The notes under the pieces were generated by a model, which was not told where the DNA came from, searched no databases, and worked only from the letters and a program-made list of their open reading frames with translations. A program made the position numbers and the translations under genes. Below, in pieces: positions 1 to 10,892 of a DNA stretch of 64,000 bases (positions are counted from its first letter, which is position 1; each line of letters starts with the position of its first letter). This stretch comes from Puniceibacterium confluentis (lineage in GTDB: Bacteria; Pseudomonadota; Alphaproteobacteria; Rhodobacterales; Rhodobacteraceae): NCBI RefSeq assembly GCF_007923445.1, contig NZ_VOJI01000001.1, forward strand, positions 124,001 through 188,000. Direction: 5' to 3'.

Positions 1-310
1 ACATTCTCCAGATCTCCGTCCCGCGTTTCCCGCCCGGTCGGTGACAGGTTTCGGGAACATCTCAGTAGAAACCATTCATCGGCTTCGATTCGGCGCACTA
101 TCGCACAAAATCGCACATTTGCGCACATCGTCGTACCAATTTTCGGCAGAATCTGGCGTGTGACTGTCGGATGCGCATCATTTTGCGGAGCAATGTCATT
201 CAGTTACAGGAATTTTGTGAAACCGAAAGAATTCGAACTTATTTGACTTTCATTCCTGATCAAACGCTGTCATGATTTGTCGCAAGCGAACAGTGCCCGG
301 GGGGGGGTCC
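1..310 (+). promoter_or_regulatory. Upstream region of the glycerol operon with CGCAC direct repeats
   Basis: No gene is visible in these 310 bases. The pentamer CGCAC occurs four times at about 94, 102, 112 and 122, so the last three copies lie one helical turn apart; this is seen directly. AT-richer sequence with a TTGACT hexamer (243-248) follows, but I do not find a convincing -10 box at 16-18 bases. DeoR-type GlpR repressors control this operon family, so operators are expected here. Whether the CGCAC repeats are those operators is inference. The glpR gene itself is not in the window. Confidence 0.3.
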
Positions 311-1915
311 ATGTCCGACGCAGATGCTCAGACCGAGGCGGTTGACCTTTTCATCATCGGTGGTGGCATCAACGGCTGTGGCATCGCACGGGATGCGGCG
401 GGACGCGGCCTGTCAGTGGCGCTTGCCGAGATGAATGACCTGGCTTCGGCCACCTCTTCCGCATCCACCAAGCTGTTTCATGGCGGCCTGCGCTATCTGG
501 AGTACTTCGAATTTCATCTGGTGCGCGAATCCCTGATCGAGCGCGAGACATTGCTGCGCGCAATGCCGCATATCAGTTGGCCGATGCGCTTTGTCCTGCC
601 GTATCACAAGGACATGCGGTTCGAGACTGAAACCCCGACGTCCAAGCTGCTCAACGCCGTGATGCCATGGATGAAGGGGCGTCGTCCCGCCTGGCTGATC
701 CGGCTGGGCCTGTTCATGTACGACAATCTGGGCGGGCGCAAAATTCTGCCGGGCACGACCACTGTCGATCTGACATCGGGGGCCGAAGGCGCGCCATTGC
801 AGGACAAGTTCGTGCAGGCATATGAATATTCGGACTGCTGGGTTCAGGATGCCCGGCTTGTGGTGCTGAACGCCCGCGATGCCGAAGCGCGGGGCGCGCA
901 GATCATGACCCGCACCAAGGTATTGTCGGCAACGCGCGTCGACCGCCATTGGGAGATCCTGCTCGAGAGCAGCGACACAGGGGCGCAGCGCAGGGTGCAG
1001 GCCAATGTGTTGGTCAACGCCGGCGGGCCCTGGGTGGGTGACATCATCCGCACCAAGGTACACAGCAATTCGAAGGAAGGGGTGCGTCTGGTCAAGGGCA
1101 GCCACATCGTCACGAAAAAGCTCTATGATCACGACAAGTGCTATTTTTTCCAGGGTGAGGACGGGCGGATCATCTTTGCCATCCCATACGAACAGGATTT
1201 CACCCTTATCGGCACCACGGATTCCGAGCACCCGGATCCGGCGGAAAAGCCGGTCTGTTCGGTCGAAGAGCAGGCATATCTGTGCCGTTTCGCATCGAAA
1301 TACTTCAAGATTCCGGTCACGAGCGATGACATTGTCTGGACCTATTCCGGGGTCCGTCCGCTGTATGACGACGGCGCCAGCAGCGCAACGGCGGCGACGC
1401 GCGATTATACGCTGAAGGTGGATGACACCGGCGGCGCGCCCGTCCTGAACATCTTTGGCGGCAAGATCACGACGTACCGCCGTCTCGCAGAGGGTGCGCT
1501 CGACCGTCTGAAACCGTATTTCGGCGATCTGCCAGAAAAATGGACCGCCGGCGTCACGCTGCCGGGGGGCGATTTTCCGGTTACGGGTGTGTCGGCTTTG
1601 ATCGAAAGTCTGGAACAGCAATACCGGTTCCTGACCAGACCCTGGGCGCAGCGGCTGGTCCGCGCCTATGGCACCGAAGCCTTTGACATCCTTGGAGCGG
1701 CAAAGACGGAGAATGATCTGGGCCGGAGTTTCGGTGGGACATTGACAGAATCCGAAGTCCGCTGGCTGATGGTCAGGGAATATGCCCGCACCGCCGAGGA
1801 TGTGGTCTGGCGCCGCTCCAAGCTGGGGCTGCGGATGACGGACGTTGAGATTGCGACGCTTGATCGCTTCATGAAGGACACCCGGACTGACAGAACGGCA
1901 CACGCCGCGCAGTAA
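311..1915 (+). CDS. glpD: Glycerol-3-phosphate dehydrogenase, FAD-dependent (aerobic)
   Basis: Oxidises sn-glycerol-3-phosphate to dihydroxyacetone phosphate at the membrane and passes electrons to quinone. 534 residues, the usual GlpD length. The N-terminus carries the FAD Rossmann motif GGGINGCGIARDAAGRG, followed by the GlpD-typical SATSSASTKLFHGGLRYLE segment; a C-terminal helical domain follows. The ATG at 311 is chosen over one at 272 because it matches the usual GlpD start, although the sequence before it is a G-run rather than a clean Shine-Dalgarno. It is first in the operon glpD-glpS-glpT-glpP-glpQ-glpU-glpV-glpK, the order known from the Rhizobium leguminosarum glycerol locus. Confidence 0.95.
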   Translation: MSDADAQTEAVDLFIIGGGINGCGIARDAAGRGLSVALAEMNDLASATSSASTKLFHGGLRYLEYFEFHLVRESLIERETLLRAMPHISWPMRFVLPYHKDMRFETETPTSKLLNAVMPWMKGRRPAWLIRLGLFMYDNLGGRKILPGTTTVDLTSGAEGAPLQDKFVQAYEYSDCWVQDARLVVLNARDAEARGAQIMTRTKVLSATRVDRHWEILLESSDTGAQRRVQANVLVNAGGPWVGDIIRTKVHSNSKEGVRLVKGSHIVTKKLYDHDKCYFFQGEDGRIIFAIPYEQDFTLIGTTDSEHPDPAEKPVCSVEEQAYLCRFASKYFKIPVTSDDIVWTYSGVRPLYDDGASSATAATRDYTLKVDDTGGAPVLNIFGGKITTYRRLAEGALDRLKPYFGDLPEKWTAGVTLPGGDFPVTGVSALIESLEQQYRFLTRPWAQRLVRAYGTEAFDILGAAKTENDLGRSFGGTLTESEVRWLMVREYARTAEDVVWRRSKLGLRMTDVEIATLDRFMKDTRTDRTAHAAQ

Positions 1916-1938
1916 CCGGACAAAGGGGGGAGGACGAT

Positions 1939-3027
1939 ATGACGCTTGCACTGCAAGGAGTCTCGAAGGTTGTGGGCGGGCAGACCCACGTTCACAAGAC
2001 CGATCTGACACTGGAAAAGGGCACGATGAACGTGCTGCTTGGTCCGACTTCCTCGGGCAAGACGTCGATCATGCGGTTGATGGCCGGACTGGACGTTCCG
2101 AACACCGGAACCATTCACTGGAATGGCGAGGATGTCACCGGGATGCGGGTGCAGGATCGCAAGGTGGCGATGGTCTATCAGCAGTTCATCAACTACCCGT
2201 CGATGACGGTCTATGACAACATCGCCTCGCCGATGCGCCTGCTGGGCAAGACCAGAGACGAAATCGACGCTGCCGTGCTCAAGTCCGCGGATCTGATGAA
2301 GCTGACCCCGATGCTGCAACGCAAGCCTCTGGAACTGTCCGGCGGTCAGCAGCAGCGTTGTGCGCTGGCGCGCGCGCTGGTCAAGGATGCGGGGCTGGTG
2401 CTGCTGGACGAGCCGCTGGCCAACCTTGACTACAAGTTGCGCGAAGAGTTGCGCATCGAGATCCCGAAGATTTTCGAAGAAGCAGGCAGCATCTTTGTCT
2501 ATGCCACCACCGAACCCGAAGAGGCGTTGCTGCTGGGCGGCAATACGGCGACTCTCTGGGAGGGGCGCGTGACGCAGTTCGGTCCGACGCCCGATGTATA
2601 TCGCCATCCGATGGATGCGACCACGGCGCGGGTGTTCAGCGATCCGCCGATGAACTTTGTAGAAATCCGGAAATCCGGCCAGACCCTGAAGTTTGGCAGC
2701 AACGAAAGCGCCCCGGCCGTGGGCAAGCTGGCTGAGCTGCCGGATGGGGACTACACTGCGGGGTTCCGGCCCAATCACCTTGAAATCCGCAAACACACCG
2801 CAGGCGCCGTCGGCTTTACCGCCCGGCTGGTGGTGACGGAACTGACCGGATCGGAAACCTTCATTCACCTGCAGCATCAGGGCGAACGCTGGGTCGGGTT
2901 GATCCACGGCATTCACAAGCTGCCTCTGGGCGAGGATCTCGCGGTCTATCTCGACCCCAGTCACATCTATATCTTTGACAGAACAGGCGCACTTGTGGCC
3001 CCCGCCGCCTATGCGCAAGCCGCCTGA
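1939..3027 (+). CDS. glpS: Glycerol ABC transporter ATP-binding protein GlpS
   Basis: One of two non-identical ATPases of the GlpSTPQ(U)V glycerol importer. 362 residues: ATPase domain to about 235, then a C-terminal OB-like regulatory domain as in MalK/UgpC. Walker A is GPTSSGKT (35-42), the signature is a canonical LSGGQ (133-137), Walker B is LVLLDE (153-158). The H-loop histidine normally found in VTHDQ is absent: the aligned residues are YATTEPEEA, with Thr191 at the histidine position. With GlpT as partner only one composite ATP site would be complete (see findings). Starts 23 bases after glpD behind GGGGGGAGG-like sequence. Confidence 0.9.
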   Translation: MTLALQGVSKVVGGQTHVHKTDLTLEKGTMNVLLGPTSSGKTSIMRLMAGLDVPNTGTIHWNGEDVTGMRVQDRKVAMVYQQFINYPSMTVYDNIASPMRLLGKTRDEIDAAVLKSADLMKLTPMLQRKPLELSGGQQQRCALARALVKDAGLVLLDEPLANLDYKLREELRIEIPKIFEEAGSIFVYATTEPEEALLLGGNTATLWEGRVTQFGPTPDVYRHPMDATTARVFSDPPMNFVEIRKSGQTLKFGSNESAPAVGKLAELPDGDYTAGFRPNHLEIRKHTAGAVGFTARLVVTELTGSETFIHLQHQGERWVGLIHGIHKLPLGEDLAVYLDPSHIYIFDRTGALVAPAAYAQAA

Positions 3028-3039
3028 GGGAGAGAGTAC

Positions 3040-4139
3040 ATGGCCAAGATCACACTCGACAACCTCGCCCATTCCTACCTGCGCAATCCGAAATCCGAAG
3101 ACGATTTTGCGCTGAAAGAGCTGAACCACGATTGGGTCGACGGCGAGGCCTATGCCTTGCTCGGCTCGTCGGGCTGCGGCAAATCAACGTTGCTCAACAT
3201 CATCTCGGGGCTTCTGAACCCGTCACAGGGGCGCATCCTGTTTGATGGTCGCGATGTGACCCAGGCGCCGACAGCCGAACGCAACATCGCGCAGGTTTTC
3301 CAGTTTCCTGTCGTGTATGACACGATGACGGTGCGCGACAATCTGGCCTTTCCCCTGCGCAACCGCGGCGCGGACCCGGCCTATATCGCGCAACGCGTGC
3401 AGCAGATCGGCGAGATGATCGGCATGGAAGAAATGCTGAACCGCAAGGCGCGGGGCCTGACCGCCGATGCCAAGCAAAAGATCAGTCTGGGGCGCGGCAT
3501 GGTGCGCGAGGATGTGAACGCGCTGCTGTTCGACGAACCGCTGACGGTGATTGACCCGCATATGAAGTGGGAGCTTCGCACGCAGCTGAAATCGCTGCAC
3601 CACGAATTCGGTCATACGATGATCTACGTGACCCATGACCAGACCGAGGCGCTGACCTTCGCGGACAAGGTCGTCGTGATGTATGACGGCCGCGTCGTGC
3701 AGATCGGCACACCCGAAGAGCTGTTCGAGCGGCCTGCCCATACCTTCGTGGGCTATTTCATCGGCTCACCCGGGATGAACGTTTTGCCCGCCACGGTGCA
3801 GGGCAATACCGCGCGCGTCGACGGCCACGAGGTGCAGCTGGCGTCCAGCTATCCCGCGCCGCAGGGCAAGGTCGAGATCGGTGTGCGTCCGGAGTACTGC
3901 AAGCTGTCGGCCACCGAGGGGCTTCCGGTCGAGGTGCGCCGGATCGAGGATGTGGGCCGTCACAAGATCGTCCGCGCCAGCTTTGCCGGGCATGACATCA
4001 ACATCATCGCCAATGAGGGCGACATCATCGGTGCCGACATGACCCGCGTCGTCTTTCAGGCGGATCACATCAATGTCTACGCCGACGACTGGCTGGTCAA
4101 TCCGTCCGGCGTACAGGACAACCGGGGAAGGGCTGCGTA

Positions 4140-4140
<1 letters not shown>
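3040..4140 (+). CDS. glpT: Glycerol ABC transporter ATP-binding protein GlpT
   Basis: Second ATPase of the glycerol importer, 366 residues. Walker A GSSGCGKS (42-49), Walker B ALLFDE and the H-loop YVTHDQ (His199) are intact. The ABC signature is degenerate: LTADAKQ (140-146) replaces LSGGQ. This is the mirror image of GlpS, which keeps the signature but lacks the H-loop histidine. The stop codon overlaps the start of glpP (TAATG), indicating translational coupling. Not the glycerol-3-phosphate antiporter of enterobacteria, which shares the symbol glpT. Confidence 0.9.
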
Positions 4141-5012
<872 letters not shown>

Positions 5013-5013
5013 C

Positions 5014-5886
<873 letters not shown>

Positions 5887-5888
5887 GG

Positions 5889-5945
5889 ATGATCATGGAA
5901 TTTGGCCGGACCCGGCCCGTACAGACAGCAATGAGGAGCCTCTGA
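5889..5945 (+). CDS. Possible 18-codon coupling peptide between glpQ and glpU
   Basis: An ATG follows GGGAGGG at 7-8 base spacing just after the glpQ stop and reads MIMEFGRTRPVQTAMRSL before TGA. Its stop lies one base before the glpU ATG, and the glpU Shine-Dalgarno GAGGAG is inside it. It may serve only to couple translation of glpU to glpQ, or it may be untranslated spacer. Confidence 0.25.
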   Translation: MIMEFGRTRPVQTAMRSL

Positions 5946-5946
5946 C

Positions 5947-6219
5947 ATGGCATGGATGGCATGGACCTGGCCCACGGCGGCCTTTTTCGGAGTGATCGCC
6001 CTGCTGCTGATCACCTTCACGATCCTCGCAATCAAATTCCCGGAGACCCCGCGCACGGGTGTCCTGCAAATCGAAACGACACGGGGCGACCGCCTCTTCA
6101 TCACTCTTCTGGGTTCGGCTTTCATCAATCTGGCCTGGCTCGGGATCGTCGGCGCGCACCAACCATACGCGCTGATTGTCTGCCTGATCTACGCCGTCGC
6201 GGTCTTCCGCTTCGTCTGA
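5947..6219 (+). CDS. glpU: Small membrane protein GlpU (DUF2160 family)
   Basis: 90 residues with a Trp-rich N-terminus (MAWMAWTWPTAAFF) and two to three hydrophobic segments (about 10-28, 50-68, 72-90). The matching gene occupies the same position in glycerol ABC operons of rhizobia and roseobacters, between the permeases and the binding protein. Its biochemical role in transport is not known. The GAGGAG Shine-Dalgarno is 8 bases upstream. Confidence 0.82.
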   Translation: MAWMAWTWPTAAFFGVIALLLITFTILAIKFPETPRTGVLQIETTRGDRLFITLLGSAFINLAWLGIVGAHQPYALIVCLIYAVAVFRFV

Positions 6220-6232
6220 GAGAGAACGGCAC

Positions 6233-6258
6233 ATCCGGGGCGTTAGAAGATCCCGGAT
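6233..6258 (+). promoter_or_regulatory. Intercistronic hairpin before glpV
   Basis: ATCCGGG (6233-6239) pairs with CCCGGAT (6252-6258) across a 12-base loop, with no T-tract after it. Such a hairpin between permease and binding-protein genes commonly stabilises the processed binding-protein message. That role is inferred. Confidence 0.4.
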
Positions 6259-6291
6259 ACGATAAAACGGTTCAATAATGGGAGGAACCAA

Positions 6292-8013
6292 ATGAACCTC
6301 AATCTAAAATCCACCACCGCAGTGGCCGCGGCACTTGCGTGTTTTGCAAGCCCTTCGGTCGCAGACATGGCGGCGGCGACATCGTTTCTCGATTCCGAGA
6401 TCGGTGACCTGTCCACCCTGACCCGCGCGGAACAGGAAGCAGAAATGCAGTTCTTCGTGGACGCGGCTGCGCCGTTTGCAGGCATGGACATCAAGGTCGT
6501 GTCGGAAACCATCGACACCCACAGCTATGAATCCAAGGTACTGGCGCCCGCGTTCACCGCGATCACCGGCATCAAGATCACCCATGACCTGATCGGGGAG
6601 GGCGACGTCGTCGAAAAGCTGCAGACGCAGATGCAGTCGGGCGAGAACATCTATGACGCCTATATCAACGACTCCGACCTGATCGGCACCCACTGGCGCT
6701 ACAAGCAGGCGCGCAGCCTGACCGACTGGATGGCGAACGAGGGCGCGGATGTGACCAACCCCGGTCTCGACATCGACGACTTCATCGGCACCCAGTTCAC
6801 CACGGGCCCGGACGGCGAGCTTTACCAGCTGCCCGACCAGCAGTTCGCCAACCTTTACTGGTTCCGCTACGACTGGTTCAACGACGACAAGAACAAGGCC
6901 GATTTCAAGGAAAAGTACGGCTATGACCTGGGCGTTCCGGTCAACTGGTCGGCCTACGAGGATATCGCCGAGTTCTTCACCGGCCGTGACCTCAGCCATC
7001 TGGACGTCACGGGCGAAGTCTTTGGCAACATGGACTACGGCAAGAAAGATCCCAGCCTTGGCTGGCGCTACACCGATGCGTGGATGTCGATGGCCGGCAT
7101 GGGCGACAAGGGTGAACCCAACGGCCTTCCGGTCGACGAATGGGGCATCCGCGTCAACGAGAACTCGCAGCCCGTCGGCGCCTGCATGACCCGTGGCGGC
7201 GCCACCAACTCGCCCGCGGCCGTCTACGCCGTGGACAAGGCGATCAAGTGGCTCAAGGACTACTCGCCGCCCGCCGCGCAGGGCATGACCTTCTCCGAGG
7301 CCGGCCCGATCCCGGCGCAGGGCAATGTCGCGCAGCAGATGTTCTGGTACACCGCCTTTACCGCGGCGACGGTTCTGCCCGACCTGCCGGTGATGAACGA
7401 GGACGGCACGCCGAAATGGCGCATGGCCCCCTCGCCGCACGGCGCCTACTGGGAAGAAGGCATGAAGGTCGGCTATCAGGACGTGGGTTCCTGGACGCTG
7501 ATGAAATCGACCCCGGTCGACCGTGCCAAGGCGGCCTGGCTCTATGCCCAGTTCGTCACCTCCAAGACCGTCGACGTGAAGAAGGCGCATGAGGGTCTGA
7601 CCTTCATCCGCGAATCCACCGTTCAGCACGAAAGCTTTACCGAGCGCGCGCCGAAACTTGGCGGACTGGTGGAATTCTACCGCTCGCCGGCCCGGGTTCA
7701 GTGGTCGCCGACCGGGACGAACGTGCCTGACTATCCCAAGCTGGCGCAGCTGTGGTGGCAGAACATCGGTGACGCCATGTCCGGCGCCAAATCCTCGCAG
7801 GAAGCTCTGGACAGCCTCTGCGGTGACATGGAATCGGTGATGGAGCGTCTTGAGCGGGCCGGCATCCAGGGCGACATCGGCCCGAAGATGAACCCCGTCG
7901 AGACGGCCGAATACTGGCTCGAGCAGCCGGGCGCACCCAAGCCCAAGCTGGAGAACGAGGACGAAGAGCCCAAGACCGTCAGCTATGACGAACTGATCGC
8001 TTCGTGGAAGTGA
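6292..8013 (+). CDS. glpV: Glycerol ABC transporter periplasmic substrate-binding protein GlpV
   Basis: 573 residues, long for an extracellular binding protein but normal for GlpV. A signal peptide is evident (MNLNLKSTTAVAAALACFAS followed by PSVA, probable cleavage near residue 24). The body is a family-1-like solute-binding fold with many aromatic residues. GGGAGGA lies 7 bases before the ATG. Last of the transporter genes; an efficient terminator follows at 8023, so glpK probably depends on read-through or its own promoter. Confidence 0.9.
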   Translation: MNLNLKSTTAVAAALACFASPSVADMAAATSFLDSEIGDLSTLTRAEQEAEMQFFVDAAAPFAGMDIKVVSETIDTHSYESKVLAPAFTAITGIKITHDLIGEGDVVEKLQTQMQSGENIYDAYINDSDLIGTHWRYKQARSLTDWMANEGADVTNPGLDIDDFIGTQFTTGPDGELYQLPDQQFANLYWFRYDWFNDDKNKADFKEKYGYDLGVPVNWSAYEDIAEFFTGRDLSHLDVTGEVFGNMDYGKKDPSLGWRYTDAWMSMAGMGDKGEPNGLPVDEWGIRVNENSQPVGACMTRGGATNSPAAVYAVDKAIKWLKDYSPPAAQGMTFSEAGPIPAQGNVAQQMFWYTAFTAATVLPDLPVMNEDGTPKWRMAPSPHGAYWEEGMKVGYQDVGSWTLMKSTPVDRAKAAWLYAQFVTSKTVDVKKAHEGLTFIRESTVQHESFTERAPKLGGLVEFYRSPARVQWSPTGTNVPDYPKLAQLWWQNIGDAMSGAKSSQEALDSLCGDMESVMERLERAGIQGDIGPKMNPVETAEYWLEQPGAPKPKLENEDEEPKTVSYDELIASWK

Positions 8014-8022
8014 CACACCACC

Positions 8023-8054
8023 GCCGGAGCCCCGCTTGGGGCTCCGGCTTTTTT
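8023..8054 (+). terminator. Rho-independent terminator after glpV
   Basis: Perfect 11-base-pair stem GCCGGAGCCCC / GGGGCTCCGGC with loop GCTT, followed directly by six T residues. It separates the transporter genes from glpK. Confidence 0.9.
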
Positions 8055-8154
8055 GTGCTTTGCTCGCCGTCGGCGGGACCTTGTGCACAGCGGGGCCGAC
8101 ACCGCCGGTCCCCGTTTTGTTCAGGGTGACTCACAGCAAGAGAGAGGAGCGGCC

Positions 8155-9642
8155 ATGCGCTACATCCTGGCCATAGATCAGGGCACCACATCCAGCCGGG
8201 CGATCCTGTTTGACGCGCAGATGAAGGTGACCGCAGTTGCGCAGGAAGAGTTCGAGCAACATTATCCGGCGTCTGGCTGGGTGGAGCACGACGTGTCCGA
8301 CCTGTGGTCGACTGTCGCGGGCACCTGCCGCCAGGTGATGGAGCGGGCCGATATTTCCGCCGGGGACATTGCCGGGATCGGCATAACCAACCAGCGGGAA
8401 ACCACCGTGGTCTGGGACAGGGACACCGGGCAGGCGATCCACAGGGCGATCGTCTGGCAGGACCGCCGCACCGCAGATACCTGCGCCGCTCTGCGCGACG
8501 CGGGGCACGAGGAAATGTTCACTGACCGGACCGGTCTTCTGCTCGACCCGTACTTTTCCGGGACCAAGCTGAAATGGATCCTCGACACGGTCGAGGGCGC
8601 ACGGGAAAAGGCCAGGCAGGGCAAGCTGCTGTTCGGCACCGTCGACAGCTACCTGATCTGGAAACTGACTGGCGGTGCCGAGCATGTGACGGACGCGACC
8701 AACGCGGCACGCACCCTGCTGTACGACATCCGCAAGGGACGCTGGTCGCAGACAATCTGCGATTTGCTCGACATTCCGATGCAGATGCTGCCCGAGGTCA
8801 AGGATTGCGCCGCCGATTTCGGCAGCACCCGTCCCGATCTGTTCGGCCGCGAGATCCCGATTCTGGGGGTTGCGGGCGATCAGCAGGCAGCGACGCTGGG
8901 TCAGGCCTGTTTCCAGCCCGGGATGCTGAAATCAACCTATGGCACCGGCTGTTTCGCGCTGCTCAACACCGGGAAAACGCCGGTGAAATCCCGCAATCGC
9001 CTGCTGACCACCATTGCCTATCAACTGGACGGCACGCCGACCTACGCCCTGGAAGGGTCGATCTTTATTGCCGGTGCGGTGGTGCAGTGGCTCCGGGACG
9101 GACTGAAGATCATCCGCGATGCCAAAGAGACGCAGCCCCTGGCCCAACAGGCGGACGCGCGTCAGAACGTTGTCCTTGTCCCGGCCTTTACCGGTCTTGG
9201 CGCCCCCTACTGGAACGCCGAATGCCGGGGAGCGATGTTTGGTCTGACACGCAATTCCGGCCCGGCTGAATTTGCCCGCGCGGCGTTGGAATCTGTCGGT
9301 TACCAGACCCGCGACCTGCTGGAAGCGATGCATGCCGACTGGACCCCGGAAGGGGGGGACCAGACCCTGCGGGTCGATGGCGGCATGTCGGCAAGTGATT
9401 ATGCGATGCAATTCCTGTCCGACATCATCGGCGCGCCGGTTGATCGCCCACAGGTGCTGGAAACCACGGCGATGGGTGCGGCGTGGCTTGCCGGGCAGCG
9501 CGCCGGCGTGTACCCGGACATGGACGGATTTGCCAAGTTGTGGCGGCTTGACCGCAGCTTTGAGCCTGACATGTCCGATGGTGACCGGGCCACCAAATAC
9601 GGCGCCTGGAAACGCGCGGTTTCGGCCGCAATGACTTTTTGA
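8155..9642 (+). CDS. glpK: Glycerol kinase
   Basis: ATP-dependent phosphorylation of glycerol to glycerol-3-phosphate, trapping what GlpSTPQUV imports. 495 residues (family about 500). FGGY kinase features: N-terminal [15 protein letters not shown] phosphate-binding motif, [10 protein letters not shown] near residue 160, [13 protein letters not shown] and C-terminal [14 protein letters not shown] adenosine motif. The ATG at 8155 is preceded by GAGAGGAGC. Followed 24 bases later by fbp. Confidence 0.96.
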   Translation: MRYILAIDQGTTSSRAILFDAQMKVTAVAQEEFEQHYPASGWVEHDVSDLWSTVAGTCRQVMERADISAGDIAGIGITNQRETTVVWDRDTGQAIHRAIVWQDRRTADTCAALRDAGHEEMFTDRTGLLLDPYFSGTKLKWILDTVEGAREKARQGKLLFGTVDSYLIWKLTGGAEHVTDATNAARTLLYDIRKGRWSQTICDLLDIPMQMLPEVKDCAADFGSTRPDLFGREIPILGVAGDQQAATLGQACFQPGMLKSTYGTGCFALLNTGKTPVKSRNRLLTTIAYQLDGTPTYALEGSIFIAGAVVQWLRDGLKIIRDAKETQPLAQQADARQNVVLVPAFTGLGAPYWNAECRGAMFGLTRNSGPAEFARAALESVGYQTRDLLEAMHADWTPEGGDQTLRVDGGMSASDYAMQFLSDIIGAPVDRPQVLETTAMGAAWLAGQRAGVYPDMDGFAKLWRLDRSFEPDMSDGDRATKYGAWKRAVSAAMTF

Positions 9643-9666
9643 CAAGATTGATTGGAAAGACCTGCA

Positions 9667-10650
9667 ATGACCGCGATCACCCTGCGCCGCCACTTGACCG
9701 ATGCTGGTCACGACTCGGACCTGATCTTCCTTCTGGAAGATATCGCTTCTGCCTGCCGCGCCACAGCATATGAGGTGCGCAACGGACCGCTAAAGGGCAA
9801 CCTCGGCATCGCCGGCAGCAGCAATGTGCAGGGCGAAGACCAGAAGCCGCTGGATATCATCGCCAACGACATCTTTGTGTCGACCTGTGCCAATTCGCCC
9901 CGTCTGGCCGCGCTGGTCTCGGAAGAAATCGAAGAGGTCGTCTGGCTGAAAGAGCCGAAAAAGGGCGATTACATGCTGTTTTTCGACCCGCTGGACGGGT
10001 CGTCGAATCTCGACACCAACCTGTCTGTCGGCACGATCTTTTCGATCATGCAGGTCGAGGCGGACGGCGACAAGAACGTGCTGCGCAAGGGCGCCGACCA
10101 GCTGGTTGCCGGCTATGCGCTGTATGGTCCCGCCACGATGATGGTGCTGGCGGCGGGCAAGGGTGTGCAGGGATTCACCCTGCACCAGGGTACCGGCATT
10201 TTCCGTCTGACCCAGCCCAGCATGACGATACCTGACGGCACCGCCGAATTCGCGATCAATTCCGCCCGCAGCCGGTTCTGGGATCAGCCGGTCCGTGACT
10301 ACGTGGATGACTGCCTGGCCGGCAAGGAAGGTCCGCGCGGCAAGGATTTCAACATGCGCTGGGTGGCCTCGATGGTGGCCGAGGTGCATCGGATCCTGAT
10401 GCGCGGCGGCGTGTTCCTGTATCCGCTGGATGACAAGAATCGTGCGGCCGGCGGTCGCCTGCGCCTGCTGTACGAAGTTGCGCCGATGGCCAAGATCATC
10501 GAGGCCGCCGGCGGTCTCGGGTCCACCGGCACCGAACGCATCCTCGACCTGGTTCCGACCCAACCACACCAGCGCACGGCGACGATTCTCGGCTCGCGCG
10601 AGGAAGTCGAACTGCTCGAACAGATGCACCGCCAGCCTGCCCGGGCCTGA
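9667..10650 (+). CDS. fbp: Class I fructose-1,6-bisphosphatase
   Basis: Hydrolyses fructose-1,6-bisphosphate to fructose-6-phosphate, the irreversible step of gluconeogenesis. 327 residues. The metal/active-site motif FDPLDGSSNLDTNLSVGTIF is near residue 115, and the sugar-phosphate site segment LYPLDDKNRAAGGRLRLLYE is near 255. The ATG at 9667 is preferred over 9652. It lies 24 bases behind glpK on the same strand, so glycerol use and gluconeogenesis are probably co-expressed. Confidence 0.93.
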   Translation: MTAITLRRHLTDAGHDSDLIFLLEDIASACRATAYEVRNGPLKGNLGIAGSSNVQGEDQKPLDIIANDIFVSTCANSPRLAALVSEEIEEVVWLKEPKKGDYMLFFDPLDGSSNLDTNLSVGTIFSIMQVEADGDKNVLRKGADQLVAGYALYGPATMMVLAAGKGVQGFTLHQGTGIFRLTQPSMTIPDGTAEFAINSARSRFWDQPVRDYVDDCLAGKEGPRGKDFNMRWVASMVAEVHRILMRGGVFLYPLDDKNRAAGGRLRLLYEVAPMAKIIEAAGGLGSTGTERILDLVPTQPHQRTATILGSREEVELLEQMHRQPARA

Positions 10651-10858
10651 GCGGTCACGGCGCGCAGCGAGACGGCGATTTGCCTGCCAGTCCCGGGCAT
10701 CGCCTTTGGCAGCGGCGCCATCACCCGCCCGGCGCGGGAGGTGGCGCGTTGCGACCGCCTCATTTGCAGACCATGGTGGCAAGGCTGATGACGGTTGAAC
10801 CGCGTGTTACGCCAACGGAAGATTGGCCGTAAATCCGGCGGGCAACTTCGGAAAGACG

Positions 10859-10885
10859 GGACCCCGCGCCTTCAACGCGGGGTCC
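10859..10885. terminator. Bidirectional terminator between fbp and atf
   Basis: GGACCCCGCG and CGCGGGGTCC form a perfect 10-base-pair stem with a 7-base loop between two converging genes. Neither side has a long T-run; CTTT follows on the minus strand. Confidence 0.65.
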
Positions 10886-10892
10886 GTGATCC

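Noticed and set aside
413-2011. Long minus-strand open frame (532 codons) opposite glpD
   Set aside because: It mirrors the codon structure of glpD, has no recognisable domain, and the plus-strand gene is unmistakable.
6304-8088. 594-codon minus-strand frame opposite glpV
   Set aside because: High-GC shadow of the binding-protein gene; arginine/valine-rich translation without family motifs.
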